Shown here one piece after another: positions 31,057 to 39,632 of a stretch of 48,921 nucleotides of DNA. The position numbers and the translations under genes are program-made. The DNA lies in NCBI GenBank assembly GCA_934630385.1, contig CAKTWE010000004.1, forward strand, positions 1-48,921, read 5' to 3'. Every line of letters starts with the position of its first letter. Position 1 is the stretch's first letter. The stretch comes from an uncultured Collinsella sp. Lineage in GTDB: Bacteria; Actinomycetota; Coriobacteriia; Coriobacteriales; Coriobacteriaceae. A model generated the notes under the pieces. The model worked only from the letters and a program-made list of their open reading frames with translations. It did no database searches and was not told the DNA's origin.

Positions 31057-32433
31057 ATGTGGGCATACGAGACGACGTTCTATCAAATCTATCCGCTGGG
31101 CTTTTGCGGAGCTCCGCGCGAAAACGCCGCGCCCGTTGCCGAGGATGAACTCGCCCAGGCTGCCAACGCCGCGCCAAACCCCGATGCGCCCATCATGAAG
31201 ATCGCCCAATGGGCCGACTACCTGCAGGAACTCGGTATTGGCGCTGTGCTCATCAACCCGCCGCTCGAGTCTGATAGCCACGGCTACGACACGCGCAGTC
31301 TGCGCCATATCGACCGTCGCCTGGGTGGGGATGCCGATTTTGCCGCCGTGTGCGAGACGCTGCACGCCCATGGCATCCGTGTAGTGCTCGATGCCGTCTT
31401 CAACCACGTCGGTCGCGGCTTTTGGGCCTTCCGCGATGTGCAGGAGCGCAAGTGGGATTCGCCGTACAAGGATTGGTTCCACATCAGCTTTGACGGCGAC
31501 TCGTGCTACGGCGACGGCTTTTGGTACGAGGGCTGGGAGGGCCATTTTGAGCTCGTGAAGCTCAATCTGCAAAACCCCGCCGTGGTCGATTACCTGCTTG
31601 AGTCCGTGCGCCGCTGGGCCGAAGTCTTTGGCGTCGACGGTCTGCGCTTGGACGTTGCCTATATGCTCGACCGCGACTTTATGCGCCACCTGCACGCCTT
31701 TGCCCGTGAACTCAAGCCCGACTTCGTGCTGATCGGCGAGACGCTCCACGGCGACTACAACCAGATCGTCAACGACGAGATGCTCGACTCTTGCACCAAC
31801 TACGAATGTTACAAGGGCCTGTACTCCAGCTTTAACTCGGTCAACATGTTCGAGATTGCCCATTCGCTGCACCGCCAGTTTGGCGGCGATCCGTGGTGCA
31901 TCTACCGCGGCAAACATCTGCTGTCGTTTGTCGACAACCACGATGTGCCGCGCCTGGCAAGTATCCTCACCGACAAGTCATGTCTGCGTCCCGCCTACGG
32001 CATGCTCTTTGGCATGCCGGGCATCCCGTGCGTCTACTATGGCAGCGAGTGGGGAATTGCCGGCGAAAAGGGTGGCCCCGATGGCGACTGGGCACTGCGA
32101 CCTGCGCTCAATGAGCCTGCGCCCAACGAGCTGACGGCGTTCATCACGCAGCTTGCGCACCTTCGCTCGGCCGATGACGCGGCGGCCTGTGCTCTCAACT
32201 ACGGTGCCTATCGCAACGTGGTGATCCAGAACAAGCAGCTGCTGTTCGAGCGCGCCTGTGATGACGCGACGGTGCTCGTGGCGGTGAACGCCGTGGGCGA
32301 GCCTTACACCTTTGGCGCCGGCGAGCTCAACGGGTCCTTTGTCGACCTGCTTGCCGACGATGCGCCCACGGTTGAGCTGACGGGTGCCCTTGAGCTTGCG
32401 CCCTACGAGGTGCGTTATCTGCTGAGGGCCTAG
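31057..32433 (+). CDS. Cytosolic GH13 alpha-amylase-family enzyme
   Basis: The 458-residue protein has the GH13 (beta/alpha)8 barrel: start TTFYQIYPLGFCG, region I DAVFNHVG, region II GLRLDVAY with the nucleophile Asp199, region III IGETLH with acid/base Glu228 and region IV FVDNHD with Asp296. A short C-terminal beta domain follows. There is no signal peptide, so it should act on imported maltodextrins or similar alpha-glucosides inside the cell; exact specificity (maltogenic, neopullulanase-like) is not decided. ATG 31057 follows GGGAGG. The next gene starts three bases after its stop, so they are co-transcribed. Confidence 0.92.
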   Translation: MWAYETTFYQIYPLGFCGAPRENAAPVAEDELAQAANAAPNPDAPIMKIAQWADYLQELGIGAVLINPPLESDSHGYDTRSLRHIDRRLGGDADFAAVCETLHAHGIRVVLDAVFNHVGRGFWAFRDVQERKWDSPYKDWFHISFDGDSCYGDGFWYEGWEGHFELVKLNLQNPAVVDYLLESVRRWAEVFGVDGLRLDVAYMLDRDFMRHLHAFARELKPDFVLIGETLHGDYNQIVNDEMLDSCTNYECYKGLYSSFNSVNMFEIAHSLHRQFGGDPWCIYRGKHLLSFVDNHDVPRLASILTDKSCLRPAYGMLFGMPGIPCVYYGSEWGIAGEKGGPDGDWALRPALNEPAPNELTAFITQLAHLRSADDAAACALNYGAYRNVVIQNKQLLFERACDDATVLVAVNAVGEPYTFGAGELNGSFVDLLADDAPTVELTGALELAPYEVRYLLRA

Positions 32434-32436
32434 GCC

Positions 32437-33000
32437 ATGGCAACGTCTGACGAGGGCTATCAACATATTGAGCATGGGTTTGAGCCCGTGTTTGACGAGC
32501 GCTCGCGCGTTTTGGTGCTGGGGTCGTTTCCCTCGGTGCTTTCGCGCGCCAATGATTTTTATTACGGCAACCCCCAGAACCGCTTTTGGCGTGTGATGGC
32601 CGCGTGCCTCGGTGTGCCCGTGCCGCCTAACGAGGGCGACCCTTTGGCAAGCAGCGAGCCTGCGACGCTCGACGCCTCGATTGCCGCCAAACGATCCATG
32701 CTGCTGAACGGCGGCGTAGCCCTGTGGGATGTGATCGAGAGCTGCGACATTAAGGGCTCGAGTGACGCTAGCATCAAAAACGTTGTGCCGGCACATATTG
32801 AACGCATTGTGGATGCCACGCCGATCGAGATCGTTGTCTGCAACGGCGGCACGGCCGGACGGCTCTACAAACGCTATCTACAAGAGCGGACGGGGCTACC
32901 CGCCATCGTGCTGCCGTCGACGAGTCCTGCCAACGCGGCGTGGCGTTTGGAGCGGCTTGTCGAGCGTTGGAGTGAAGCCGTTGACTGGGCAGCTCATTAA
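32437..33000 (+). CDS. DNA-deoxyinosine glycosylase (UDG superfamily)
   Basis: The 187-residue protein matches the hypoxanthine-DNA glycosylase branch of the uracil-DNA-glycosylase superfamily: VLVLGSFPSVLSRANDFYYG and NPQNRFWRVM near the N terminus, an LLNGGVALWDVIESC block, and LPSTSPANA near the C terminus. It would remove deaminated adenine (hypoxanthine) from DNA to start base excision repair. It begins three bases after the GH13 stop and converges with the next gene, the stops lying within a few bases. Confidence 0.88.
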   Translation: MATSDEGYQHIEHGFEPVFDERSRVLVLGSFPSVLSRANDFYYGNPQNRFWRVMAACLGVPVPPNEGDPLASSEPATLDASIAAKRSMLLNGGVALWDVIESCDIKGSSDASIKNVVPAHIERIVDATPIEIVVCNGGTAGRLYKRYLQERTGLPAIVLPSTSPANAAWRLERLVERWSEAVDWAAH

Positions 33001-33001
33001 T

Positions 33002-33673
33002 TTAGATTATTGATTGAGTGCGGGCGCCGAGGTGTTTCAGAACGCCTCGCCAGATCGGCACGGGCACGGCTGGCTCGGCGCAAGCCATGCCGTCGGCGTC
33101 GACGTCCTCGGCATTACCACCACCAAGTCGCTGCGCATGCTCAACCGAACAGCCCATACGAACGGCGCCTACGAGCTTGTCCATCGCTTCCGAAAACGGT
33201 CGCCGCAAGAGTCCCATGCGCGGTGAGTGACGAAGCGCCGCGAAGCCGCTGCCGGTACAGGCGACAACGCCGCCGCACCATGACAGCCCACGAAGGTCGC
33301 ACGCCGCTCGCAGACGCACGACGAGCCCGTGTGCTCGCTCCAGGCCGCCGATGTCGGCCTGGACAACAACGTAGGCACGCGTCCCTGCGCCGCCAAAGCG
33401 GTCGAGCACCTGCTCAATGGGCGCCATCGCTTCATCATTGGGTGCATCTTCAACGGCGAACACAATGCCATCGGCGGTACCGGCAACGCTGCCGGCATCA
33501 TCCGCCTCCAAGTCGACTGGATGGGGGAGTGCGGTGCCGGAAATCTGTGCATAGGCGGCGATGGCATCCTGCAGGTCCCAGAGCAAAAACTCAAGATCGG
33601 CGCTCTTGGGAATACTGATATACGCAATGGTTTGCAGCGTTTTTGGTACATCGCCGCGTGCGGTCGTCTCCAT
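33002..33673 (-). CDS. Unknown protein, possible flavodoxin-like fold
   Basis: The 223-residue product has no signal peptide and no recognised family motif. It alternates strands and helices: an N-terminal TIAYISIPKSADLEFLLWDL, an acidic middle (about 50-85), then AYVVVQADIGG, a LSWCGGVVACTGSG turn and a Met/Arg-rich helix. A Rossmann-like or NADPH-FMN-reductase-like fold is possible but not established. Composition and third positions are like those of its neighbours. GAAAGAAGG precedes ATG 33673. It is divergent from the aminotransferase gene and convergent with the glycosylase gene. Confidence 0.6.
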   Translation of the reverse strand: METTARGDVPKTLQTIAYISIPKSADLEFLLWDLQDAIAAYAQISGTALPHPVDLEADDAGSVAGTADGIVFAVEDAPNDEAMAPIEQVLDRFGGAGTRAYVVVQADIGGLERAHGLVVRLRAACDLRGLSWCGGVVACTGSGFAALRHSPRMGLLRRPFSEAMDKLVGAVRMGCSVEHAQRLGGGNAEDVDADGMACAEPAVPVPIWRGVLKHLGARTQSII

Positions 33674-33766
33674 GCCGCCTTCTTTCCGGTCGGTTTCCGT
33701 TTAGGTTACACCGTCTGACGGCGTCCCGCCGCGCTATCCTAGTGCAACCCATACGAAAGGAATGCC

Positions 33767-34903
33767 ATGCGTCTGCCCATGAACACCTCGCTTGCCACGC
33801 TCAAGCCCTCCGGTATCCGCCGGATCAACGCACTCGCCGCCCAGCATCCGGGGTGCATCGCGCTCGCGCTCGGTGAGCCCGATTTTCCCACGCCCGATGT
33901 GATTAGCGCCGAGGTGACTGCTTCGTTGGACCGCGGCGACACGCACTATCCGCCCAACAACGGTTGCCCCGCCCTGCGTGAGGCGTTATCTGCCTACATG
34001 GGGGACGCGGGCCTTATGTTTTCGGCCGACGAGGTCATCCTGACCGACGGCGCGACCGAGGCCCTGTCGGCAACATTTATGGCTATGCTCAACCCCGGCG
34101 ACGAGGTCATTATTCCCACGCCGGCCTTTGGCCTGTACGAGAGCATCGTTGTGGCCAATCACGCCAAAGCGGTCTTTTTGGATACGGAGCCTGCGCAATT
34201 TCAGATTGACGAGGATGCGCTTCGCGCCTGTGTGACCCCGGCGACCAAGGCCATCGTTATCTGCTCGCCCAACAATCCCACGGGCTGCATTCTCAACGCG
34301 GCATCGCTCGACGCCGTGGCGCGCGTAGCGGAGCAGTCGGGCATCTACGTGGTCTGCGACGACGTATACAACCGCCTCGTCTATGTGGACGGCTACGAGC
34401 GCTTTGCCCAACGCCACCCGGAGCTACGCGAGCAGACGGTCGTCATCGAGAGCTTCTCCAAGCCATGGGCCATGACCGGCTGGCGCTTGGGTTGGCTCGC
34501 AGCGGCAGCCCCCGTCATCGCCGAGATCGCAAAAGCTCACCAATACCTAGTATCGAGTGCCGTCTCCTTCGAAATGGACGCCGCAGTCCGAGCCCTCACC
34601 GTCGACCCAACCCCCATGCTCAAAGTCTACCGAGCCCGCCGCAAATGCGTGCTCGCAGCTTTAGATGCCATGGGCCTGGACGTCGTAGAGCCCGCAGGCG
34701 CCTTCTACGCCTTCCCCAGCATCAAAAAGTTCGACCTAACAAGCGAAGCCTTCTGCATCAAAGCCATCAAAGAAGCCAACGTAGCCCTAGTCCCCGGAGA
34801 CTGCTTCGGCACCGAAGGCCACATCCGCCTCAGCTACTGCGTCTCCGACCAAGATTTGGACGAAGGCCTCCGACGCCTGTCCACCTTCGTTTCAACCCTG
34901 TAG
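33767..34903 (+). CDS. PLP-dependent aminotransferase, class I/II
   Basis: The 378-residue enzyme is an aspartate-aminotransferase-fold protein: N-terminal LALGEPDFPTPD, YPPNNGCPALREAL, the cofactor region SPNNPTG, DDVYNRLVY and the PLP Lys232 in SFSKPWAMTGWRLGW, ending with the substrate Arg in HIRLSYC. Homologues act on aromatic, aspartate or alanine-type amino acids; substrate not determined. GAAAGGAATG precedes ATG 33767. From about 34525 to the end codon use changes visibly (AAA, CGA, GGA, GTA, CTA, CCA become common), unlike the first two thirds, which suggests an imported or recombined 3' part. Confidence 0.92.
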   Translation: MRLPMNTSLATLKPSGIRRINALAAQHPGCIALALGEPDFPTPDVISAEVTASLDRGDTHYPPNNGCPALREALSAYMGDAGLMFSADEVILTDGATEALSATFMAMLNPGDEVIIPTPAFGLYESIVVANHAKAVFLDTEPAQFQIDEDALRACVTPATKAIVICSPNNPTGCILNAASLDAVARVAEQSGIYVVCDDVYNRLVYVDGYERFAQRHPELREQTVVIESFSKPWAMTGWRLGWLAAAAPVIAEIAKAHQYLVSSAVSFEMDAAVRALTVDPTPMLKVYRARRKCVLAALDAMGLDVVEPAGAFYAFPSIKKFDLTSEAFCIKAIKEANVALVPGDCFGTEGHIRLSYCVSDQDLDEGLRRLSTFVSTL

Positions 34904-34996
34904 CCCAACGGGACCCAACCCATCAGCCCACCGACTTAAGGCTTATGAGTGGGGGCGTCAGCCAACGGAAACCCTAGCTGCCCCAAAGTCACCACA

Positions 34997-35130
34997 GGCC
35001 GCGCCGCCAAAGGCCAGGCGCAAACTTTTCGTAGATTCCGCACGAGCCGAAGAGCACTAAATGTGCTCTTCGTGCGAGCCCAGGACCTGACCGAGCGAAA
35101 AGCTTGCGCCTGGCCTTTGGCTGCGCGGCC
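34997..35130. repeat. 134-bp nested palindromic element
   Basis: The 35-bp outer arms (34997-35031 and 35096-35130) match at 33 of 35 positions as an inverted repeat. They enclose a perfect 10-bp hairpin, CGAAGAGCAC (35048-35057) with GTGCTCTTCG (35063-35072), loop TAAAT. It lies between the aminotransferase gene and the rplJ promoter. No coding sequence is apparent from 34904 to 35408. Confidence 0.9.
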
Positions 35131-35163
35131 GGATGGTGGAATTGTGTACAGCCCGGTTTTCCG

Positions 35164-35192
35164 TTGACCGACGCCGGGGTCCCCGCCATAAT
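35164..35192 (+). promoter_or_regulatory. Promoter of rplJ-rplL
   Basis: TTGACC (35164-35169) and CATAAT (35187-35192) are separated by 17 bases, directly upstream of the L10 leader. Confidence 0.7.
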
Positions 35193-35198
35193 ACTTTC

Positions 35199-35345
35199 GG
35201 TTCACGCACGAATCCGCTGCCAGAGACAGCCGGCGCAAACGGGCTTTGCCTGCGAGCTTAATGGGATATCCCGCCAGCCGAGGTGGTCGAGTAGATATGT
35301 CTTCTCGCCCCCGTCGCTCATGCAGCGCGGGGGCTTTCTTTTTGG
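35199..35345 (+). ncRNA. Ribosomal protein L10 leader with terminator/attenuator
   Basis: The leader contains the L10-binding-type blocks CAGAGACAGCCGGCGC and AATGGGATATCCCGCCAG followed by CCGAGGTGG, the sequence order of the autoregulatory L10 leader. It ends with a GC stem GCCCCCG/CGGGGGC (35307-35313 with 35328-35334) and TTTCTTTTT. Free L10(L12)4 would bind the leader and favour termination, as described for this family. Confidence 0.75.
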
Positions 35346-35408
35346 ACATGCCCCCGTCACGTCCTTGTGGCGGACCGTGCCCGGAAAGAATTCGAGGAGG
35401 TGTAATTC

Positions 35409-35930
35409 ATGCCCCAGCAGTACAAAATCGACAAGGTTGCAGAGATCGAGTCCCGTATCGCCGAGAACGCCGGTCTGTTCGTCGTCAACTACAACGGTCT
35501 GACGGTTAAGCAGGCTCAGGAGCTGCGTCATCAGCTTCGCGAGTGCGGCGCCGAGATGAAGGTCTACAAGAACAACCTGGTCAAGATCGCTCTCAAGAAC
35601 CAGGAGCAGCCCGAGCTCGACGAGATCCTCGCCGGCCCCGTCGCTTATGTGTTCTACGAGACCGAGCCGGTCGAGGCCGCTAAGGCCCTCAAGGACTTCT
35701 CTGCTAAGTCCAAGGGCGTCCTTGAGATCAAGGGCGGTATCTCCGACGGCAAGGCCGTTTCCGCTGATGATGTTAAGGCTATCGCCGAGCTGCCCACCAA
35801 GGATCAGCTTCTCGGCCAGATCGCCGGTCTCATCTCCGGTTTCGCTCGCGACATCGCTGTCTGCGTCAACGGCGTTTCCTCTGGTCTCGCTCGTTCGATC
35901 CAGCAGGTCTCCGAGCAGAAGGCAGCCTAG
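35409..35930 (+). CDS. rplJ: 50S ribosomal protein L10
   Basis: The 173 residues have the L10 features: a conserved N-terminal rRNA-binding region (IESRIAENAGLFVVNYNGLT and RECGAEMKVYKNNLVKIA) and a C-terminal helix that binds L7/L12 dimers (residues about 140-173). GAGGAGGTG precedes ATG 35409. It is controlled by the L10 leader just upstream and is co-transcribed with rplL. Confidence 0.97.
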   Translation: MPQQYKIDKVAEIESRIAENAGLFVVNYNGLTVKQAQELRHQLRECGAEMKVYKNNLVKIALKNQEQPELDEILAGPVAYVFYETEPVEAAKALKDFSAKSKGVLEIKGGISDGKAVSADDVKAIAELPTKDQLLGQIAGLISGFARDIAVCVNGVSSGLARSIQQVSEQKAA

Positions 35931-36032
35931 TCGCTGTTTTCACCCGCGGCGGCAACGCCGCACCCCAGGCGCATTCGCGCTGTGTTTTAACTGATCTCCG
36001 TGCACAGGCACGGAAACCGAAAGGACTTAGAA

Positions 36033-36410
36033 ATGGCTAAGCTTACCACCGATGAGATCATCGATGCTCTTAAGGAAATGACCCTTCTCGAGGCTTCCGA
36101 GCTCGTCAAGGCTATCGAGGACACCTTCGGCGTTTCCGCCGCCGCTCCTGCCGCTGTTGTCGCCGCTCCTGCTGCTGGCGCTGCTGAGGCCGAGGAGAAG
36201 ACCGAGTTTGACGTCGTGCTCGAGGGCTTCGGCGACAACAAGATCCAGGTCATCAAGGCCGTCCGCGAGCTCACCAACCTTGGCCTGAAGGAGGCCAAGG
36301 AGGTCGTCGAGGGCGCTCCCAAGGCTGTTCTCGAGGGTGCCAAGAAGGAGGACGCCGAGGCTGCCAAGGAGAAGCTCGAGGCTGCTGGCGCCGCTGTCAC
36401 CCTCAAGTAA
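36033..36410 (+). CDS. rplL: 50S ribosomal protein L7/L12
   Basis: The 125-residue protein has the N-terminal dimerisation helices ([20 protein letters not shown]), an Ala/Pro-rich hinge (about 42-56) and the C-terminal factor-binding domain with [20 protein letters not shown] and VKLVREL-like helices, here [27 protein letters not shown] precedes ATG 36033; the longer frame from 36000 is not supported. It forms the ribosomal stalk with L10. Confidence 0.98.
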   Translation: MAKLTTDEIIDALKEMTLLEASELVKAIEDTFGVSAAAPAAVVAAPAAGAAEAEEKTEFDVVLEGFGDNKIQVIKAVRELTNLGLKEAKEVVEGAPKAVLEGAKKEDAEAAKEKLEAAGAAVTLK

Positions 36411-36438
36411 TCAGGCTTTCTCGCCAGATTTCTTTGCA

Positions 36439-36471
36439 GACGGGGTTCGCATTGCGAGCCCCGTCTTTTTT
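36439..36471 (+). terminator. Terminator of the rplJL operon
   Basis: GACGGGGTTCGC (36439-36450) pairs with GCGAGCCCCGTC (36454-36465), followed by six T. It lies 29 bases after rplL. The gap 36411-36723 also holds the inverted element 36504-36581 and the galU promoter region. Confidence 0.92.
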
Positions 36472-36503
36472 GTTTTGGCCCCTCTATTTTGCTGGCTCGG
36501 CAT

Positions 36504-36581
36504 GCAAATTACTGCCGTTTGCAGTGCTTTGGGGTCGCTACCGTTGGGCGATAAAATTGCACCGTTCGAGCAATAATTTGC
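36504..36581. repeat. 78-bp inverted-repeat-bounded element
   Basis: GCAAATTA (36504-36511) and TAATTTGC (36574-36581) bound a segment that contains the small hairpin ACTGC/GCAGT (36511-36525). There is no gene content. Confidence 0.5.
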
Positions 36582-36612
36582 GTTGACCTGCTGAAGAATG
36601 GCGTTTGCCTGC

Positions 36613-36642
36613 ATTAACGTTAATTAACAGCGATAAGATAAT
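36613..36642 (+). promoter_or_regulatory. Promoter of galU with overlapping palindrome
   Basis: TTAACG (36614-36619) and GATAAT (36637-36642) are 17 bases apart. The -35 lies within the perfect palindrome ATTAACGTTAAT (36613-36624), overlapped by GTTAATTAAC (36619-36628), so a repressor may bind here. Confidence 0.4.
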
Positions 36643-36723
36643 TCGGTATCGCAATTTGGTCTGCGGCCGCTGTGCCGCACGCACAGGGCGCATCCTGCGC
36701 CTGCGAAAGGATCCTTGAATAAT

Positions 36724-37632
36724 ATGAAGGCAATCATCCCCGCCGCCGGTCTTGGCACGCGTTTTCTGCCTGGCACCAAGTGCACGCCCAAAGAGATGCT
36801 GCCGGTTCTCGACAAGCCGGTCATCCAGTATGTCGTCGAGGAGGCGCTCGACCCCGAGGAGGTCGACGACGCCATCATCGTTACCTCGCCCGGCAAGCCC
36901 GAGCTGCTGAACTACTTCCAGCCCGACCGTTCGCTCGAGAACCTGCTGCGCGAGCGCGGTAAGGACGCCTACGCCGACGCTGTCGCCCATGCGGGCGGTA
37001 TGCCGGTCGACTTCCGTTATCAGTACGAGCCCAAGGGCCTCGGTCACGCCATTCGCTCTGCTGCCGACGCTGTGGCAGGGGAGAACTTCCTGGTTCTTCT
37101 GGGCGACTACGTTGTGCCCAACCGCGACATTTGCGACAAGATGCTCGCCGTCTCCAAGGAGCACGGTGGCGCTTCGGTTATCGCCGTTGCCGCGTGCGCT
37201 CCCGAGGAAGTCAGCCGCTACGGCGTTATCGCCGGCGATCGCGTGGGCTCTCTCGAGGGCTTTGAGAATGCCGTCGACGACGAGCCCGGTGCCGTTTGGC
37301 GCATCGGTGGTCTGGTTGAGAAGCCCGCTCCCGAGGCGGCTCCGTCCAACCTGTACATCGTCGGTCGCTACCTGCTGAGCCCGCTGGTCATGGACCTGCT
37401 GGCCGATCAGCAGGCCGGTAAGGGCGGCGAGATCCAGCTGACCGACGCCATGGCACGTTCGCTCGACCGCGAGGCCATGTACGCTGTCGTCATCGACCCG
37501 CTGTCGGGCTACGATACCGGTACCCCGTCTGGCTGGATGGCCACCAACGCCCTCATGGCTGCAAACGATCCTCGCTTTGCCGGCGCCTTCTGGGACGCTA
37601 TCGACGAGCGCGGCGGTTTGATGCGCAAATAA
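36724..37632 (+). CDS. galU: UTP-glucose-1-phosphate uridylyltransferase
   Basis: The 302-residue enzyme makes UDP-glucose from glucose-1-phosphate and UTP for surface polysaccharides and galactose metabolism. It begins with the nucleotidyltransferase signature AAGLGTRFLPGTKCTPKEML, has the conserved KPVIQYVVEEA, GLGHA (sugar-phosphate region), FLVLLGDYVV (metal Asp) and GGLVEKP. AAAGGA lies 12 bases before ATG 36724; a TTG at 36715, three codons earlier, is closer to it and could be the real start. No other cell-wall gene is in the operon. Confidence 0.95.
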   Translation: MKAIIPAAGLGTRFLPGTKCTPKEMLPVLDKPVIQYVVEEALDPEEVDDAIIVTSPGKPELLNYFQPDRSLENLLRERGKDAYADAVAHAGGMPVDFRYQYEPKGLGHAIRSAADAVAGENFLVLLGDYVVPNRDICDKMLAVSKEHGGASVIAVAACAPEEVSRYGVIAGDRVGSLEGFENAVDDEPGAVWRIGGLVEKPAPEAAPSNLYIVGRYLLSPLVMDLLADQQAGKGGEIQLTDAMARSLDREAMYAVVIDPLSGYDTGTPSGWMATNALMAANDPRFAGAFWDAIDERGGLMRK

Positions 37633-37652
37633 GCCTTTGGGCATCGACATTT

Positions 37653-37685
37653 ACGGGTGCGGGCTTCGGTCTGCACCCGTTTTTT
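37653..37685 (+). terminator. Terminator of galU
   Basis: ACGGGTGC (37653-37660) pairs with GCACCCGT (37673-37680), followed by TTTTT, 21 bases after the galU stop. Confidence 0.9.
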
Positions 37686-37708
37686 ATGCGGCTTGCGATT
37701 GCGGGTCC

Positions 37709-37754
37709 GGAACCTACATTCCGCTATTTGGCTGAATACTGGGCCGCAGTTTCC
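37709..37754. repeat. 46-nt hairpin unit, diverged copy
   Basis: This 46-nt sequence begins GGAACC and ends CGCAGTTTCC. It has the same length and the same right arm as the three units at 39633-39802; the left arm is degraded. Confidence 0.6.
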
Positions 37755-37818
37755 GCATGATCTATCACGAACAACTTGGCGCTCGTCCATGACGGTGTCG
37801 TTCGCTGGTCTTCCAAGT

Positions 37819-37846
37819 AAAAGGGCCGTCCCGTGAGGGACGGCCC
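37819..37846 (-). terminator. Terminator of the minus-strand propeller/zinc-ribbon gene
   Basis: A perfect 10-bp stem, GGGCCGTCCC (37823-37832) with GGGACGGCCC (37837-37846), with a GTGA loop. Read on the minus strand it is followed by TTTTA, 30 bases after the gene's stop. Confidence 0.85.
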
Positions 37847-37875
37847 GATTTGGCTGTGGGTTCGCTTGTCAGGTG

Positions 37876-39510
37876 CTATTCGACCGGATGGCCGCACTTG
37901 GGGCAGAACTTGGCTTCTGGTACGAGTGGGGTGCCGCAGTGGCGGCAGAATTTCGAGGCAGAAACAGGGGCCTGTGGCTGGGGAATGCCGCCGACCGATG
38001 CAGTGGAAACAATCTCCGGTTGGGCATTTTTCTTACGCAAGTCGTGTTTTTGCTTCTTGGCCTTGGGGGCCTTGTCTGAAGCGTCACCCTTGACGCCGGA
38101 GCGCTTCTTGCGACGGCGCACGCAAACGATTAGTGTGCCGCTGATAACCAGTACAAGAACAATGCCACCACCAATCACAACCGGCAGGTTGTTCTTGGCA
38201 AAGAAAATAGCATCGCCGATTATGCTATGCGGGATATTCGACTTATAGATATCGATATGCAGCTTGTCGGAATCGTCTTTGTCCTGGTAAGCAGCTAGTA
38301 TCTTTTGATCTTCATCTATAAACTGAAGTTTGTTAAGGTCGCTATAATTTTCAGTCTTGATCGGCAATTTGGTTTTCTGCCCGGTGCTTGTCTCTGCGAG
38401 GTATGCAGAAATGGACGTTTTGCTATCCTCGGCATCTGCTTCGGAGTCCGAATTAGATTCTGAATTTGAGGCGGTGCTTTTTTCGAGACTGACAAGCGTC
38501 ATGTCACCATACTTGGAAAAGTCCCTGAAACCGTAATGAGAGTCGTCTGTATCCTTAAACGCGGGACTGATCGTTCCGATTTCCTTGCCATTGTCATTGA
38601 TCAGTGCGTACTGGATGGAATCAAAATCTGCCTCATTATTTTTCCGGCTAATCTTGGCGGCAAAAAGGAAGTTGTCATAAGGGCTCACGAAGTTAAACAA
38701 CTGGCCATCAGCGAGGAATTCGACATTTCCATCGTAGTCGAATTTCGCCAGAGTGTCGCAAATGCTACCGCCGACATATACAGTGTCTGACCCTGCTTTT
38801 CTTACCATGAATTTGCCGCCCGTAAAGGGAATTGTTTGAGTCTTCCTCGAGCCACTCGACGTATCTATAGTCGTCAGCTTGGACGATCCGTTATCGCCTA
38901 AAGAGGTTACATAAAGCCGCTTCCCGTCGTTCGACAACAGATAACGCTCGTCGTTTTTGCCGCATTTATATGATTCGATCATCTTGTTGGCTTCAAGATC
39001 GTAAACGTCAATCCGCTTTAAATCAGAATCCTCATTTTCGTATGCAATGGCGGCAACTTTGCCGTTCGTTGAAAGATCAACATTTGTTTCTGCATATTTT
39101 TTAAGTTCGATGGGGTGGGTGCTTGTCTCCTGGTCATCAACCGAATAGATGGCGAGGTTGTTGCCGTCAAGCCAAGTGACATATCCCGCTTGCGTATGTA
39201 CGGATTCAAGACTGGCTTTCGGTATCTTGATGTCCTTGGTCGATCCATTCGAGAGATCGAGAACGGAATAGCCGACGGTGGAATAGTCATCATCCTCATC
39301 GTCGGCGCGCTGATAGGTACTTAAGATCGCATAGTCCTTGTCGTCCGTAAGACCCTCGATGGTCGTGTTCTTAAAGGTGTACGACTTCTCCAGCTCCGGT
39401 GTCGGTAGGCCGTCTGCTAATGCCGCGGGGGCAGCCAGCGGGGTCAGCGCCGCTACGATGCCGATTGTGACTGCGGCAATCCTCCCGCCTTTTCGGATGC
39501 TCTTAAACAT
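37876..39510 (-). CDS. Secreted-domain membrane protein with C-terminal zinc ribbon
   Basis: The 544-residue protein has a Lys/Arg signal peptide (MFKSIRKGGR... to about residue 33), a large extracytoplasmic region (about 34-425) of repeating four-strand blocks (VLDLSNGSTK, DVYDLEANKM, TIDTSSGSRK) suggestive of a beta-propeller, a low-complexity Ser/Glu/Asp segment (about 353-378), one membrane helix (about 440-466, VVIGGGIVLVLVISGTLIV), a strongly basic stop-transfer RRRKKRSG and a cytosolic tail ending in a zinc ribbon CRHCG...CPKCG (about 520-541). The topology puts a sensor-like domain outside and the zinc ribbon inside. GC is lower than in neighbouring genes. Function unknown; the ATG at 39510 has AAAGGAT upstream. 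Confidence 0.8.
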   Translation of the reverse strand: MFKSIRKGGRIAAVTIGIVAALTPLAAPAALADGLPTPELEKSYTFKNTTIEGLTDDKDYAILSTYQRADDEDDDYSTVGYSVLDLSNGSTKDIKIPKASLESVHTQAGYVTWLDGNNLAIYSVDDQETSTHPIELKKYAETNVDLSTNGKVAAIAYENEDSDLKRIDVYDLEANKMIESYKCGKNDERYLLSNDGKRLYVTSLGDNGSSKLTTIDTSSGSRKTQTIPFTGGKFMVRKAGSDTVYVGGSICDTLAKFDYDGNVEFLADGQLFNFVSPYDNFLFAAKISRKNNEADFDSIQYALINDNGKEIGTISPAFKDTDDSHYGFRDFSKYGDMTLVSLEKSTASNSESNSDSEADAEDSKTSISAYLAETSTGQKTKLPIKTENYSDLNKLQFIDEDQKILAAYQDKDDSDKLHIDIYKSNIPHSIIGDAIFFAKNNLPVVIGGGIVLVLVISGTLIVCVRRRKKRSGVKGDASDKAPKAKKQKHDLRKKNAQPEIVSTASVGGIPQPQAPVSASKFCRHCGTPLVPEAKFCPKCGHPVE

Positions 39511-39632
39511 GGCAATCCTTTCGTTGGGTTATAAGTAACTATCCAGTATCTTCATGCCGGATTCGAAGAATCTGTTGCGCAACATTGCCAAACGGATGCA
39601 ACAAGGCGGCCGTCCCTTTGCTATAACCTGCC

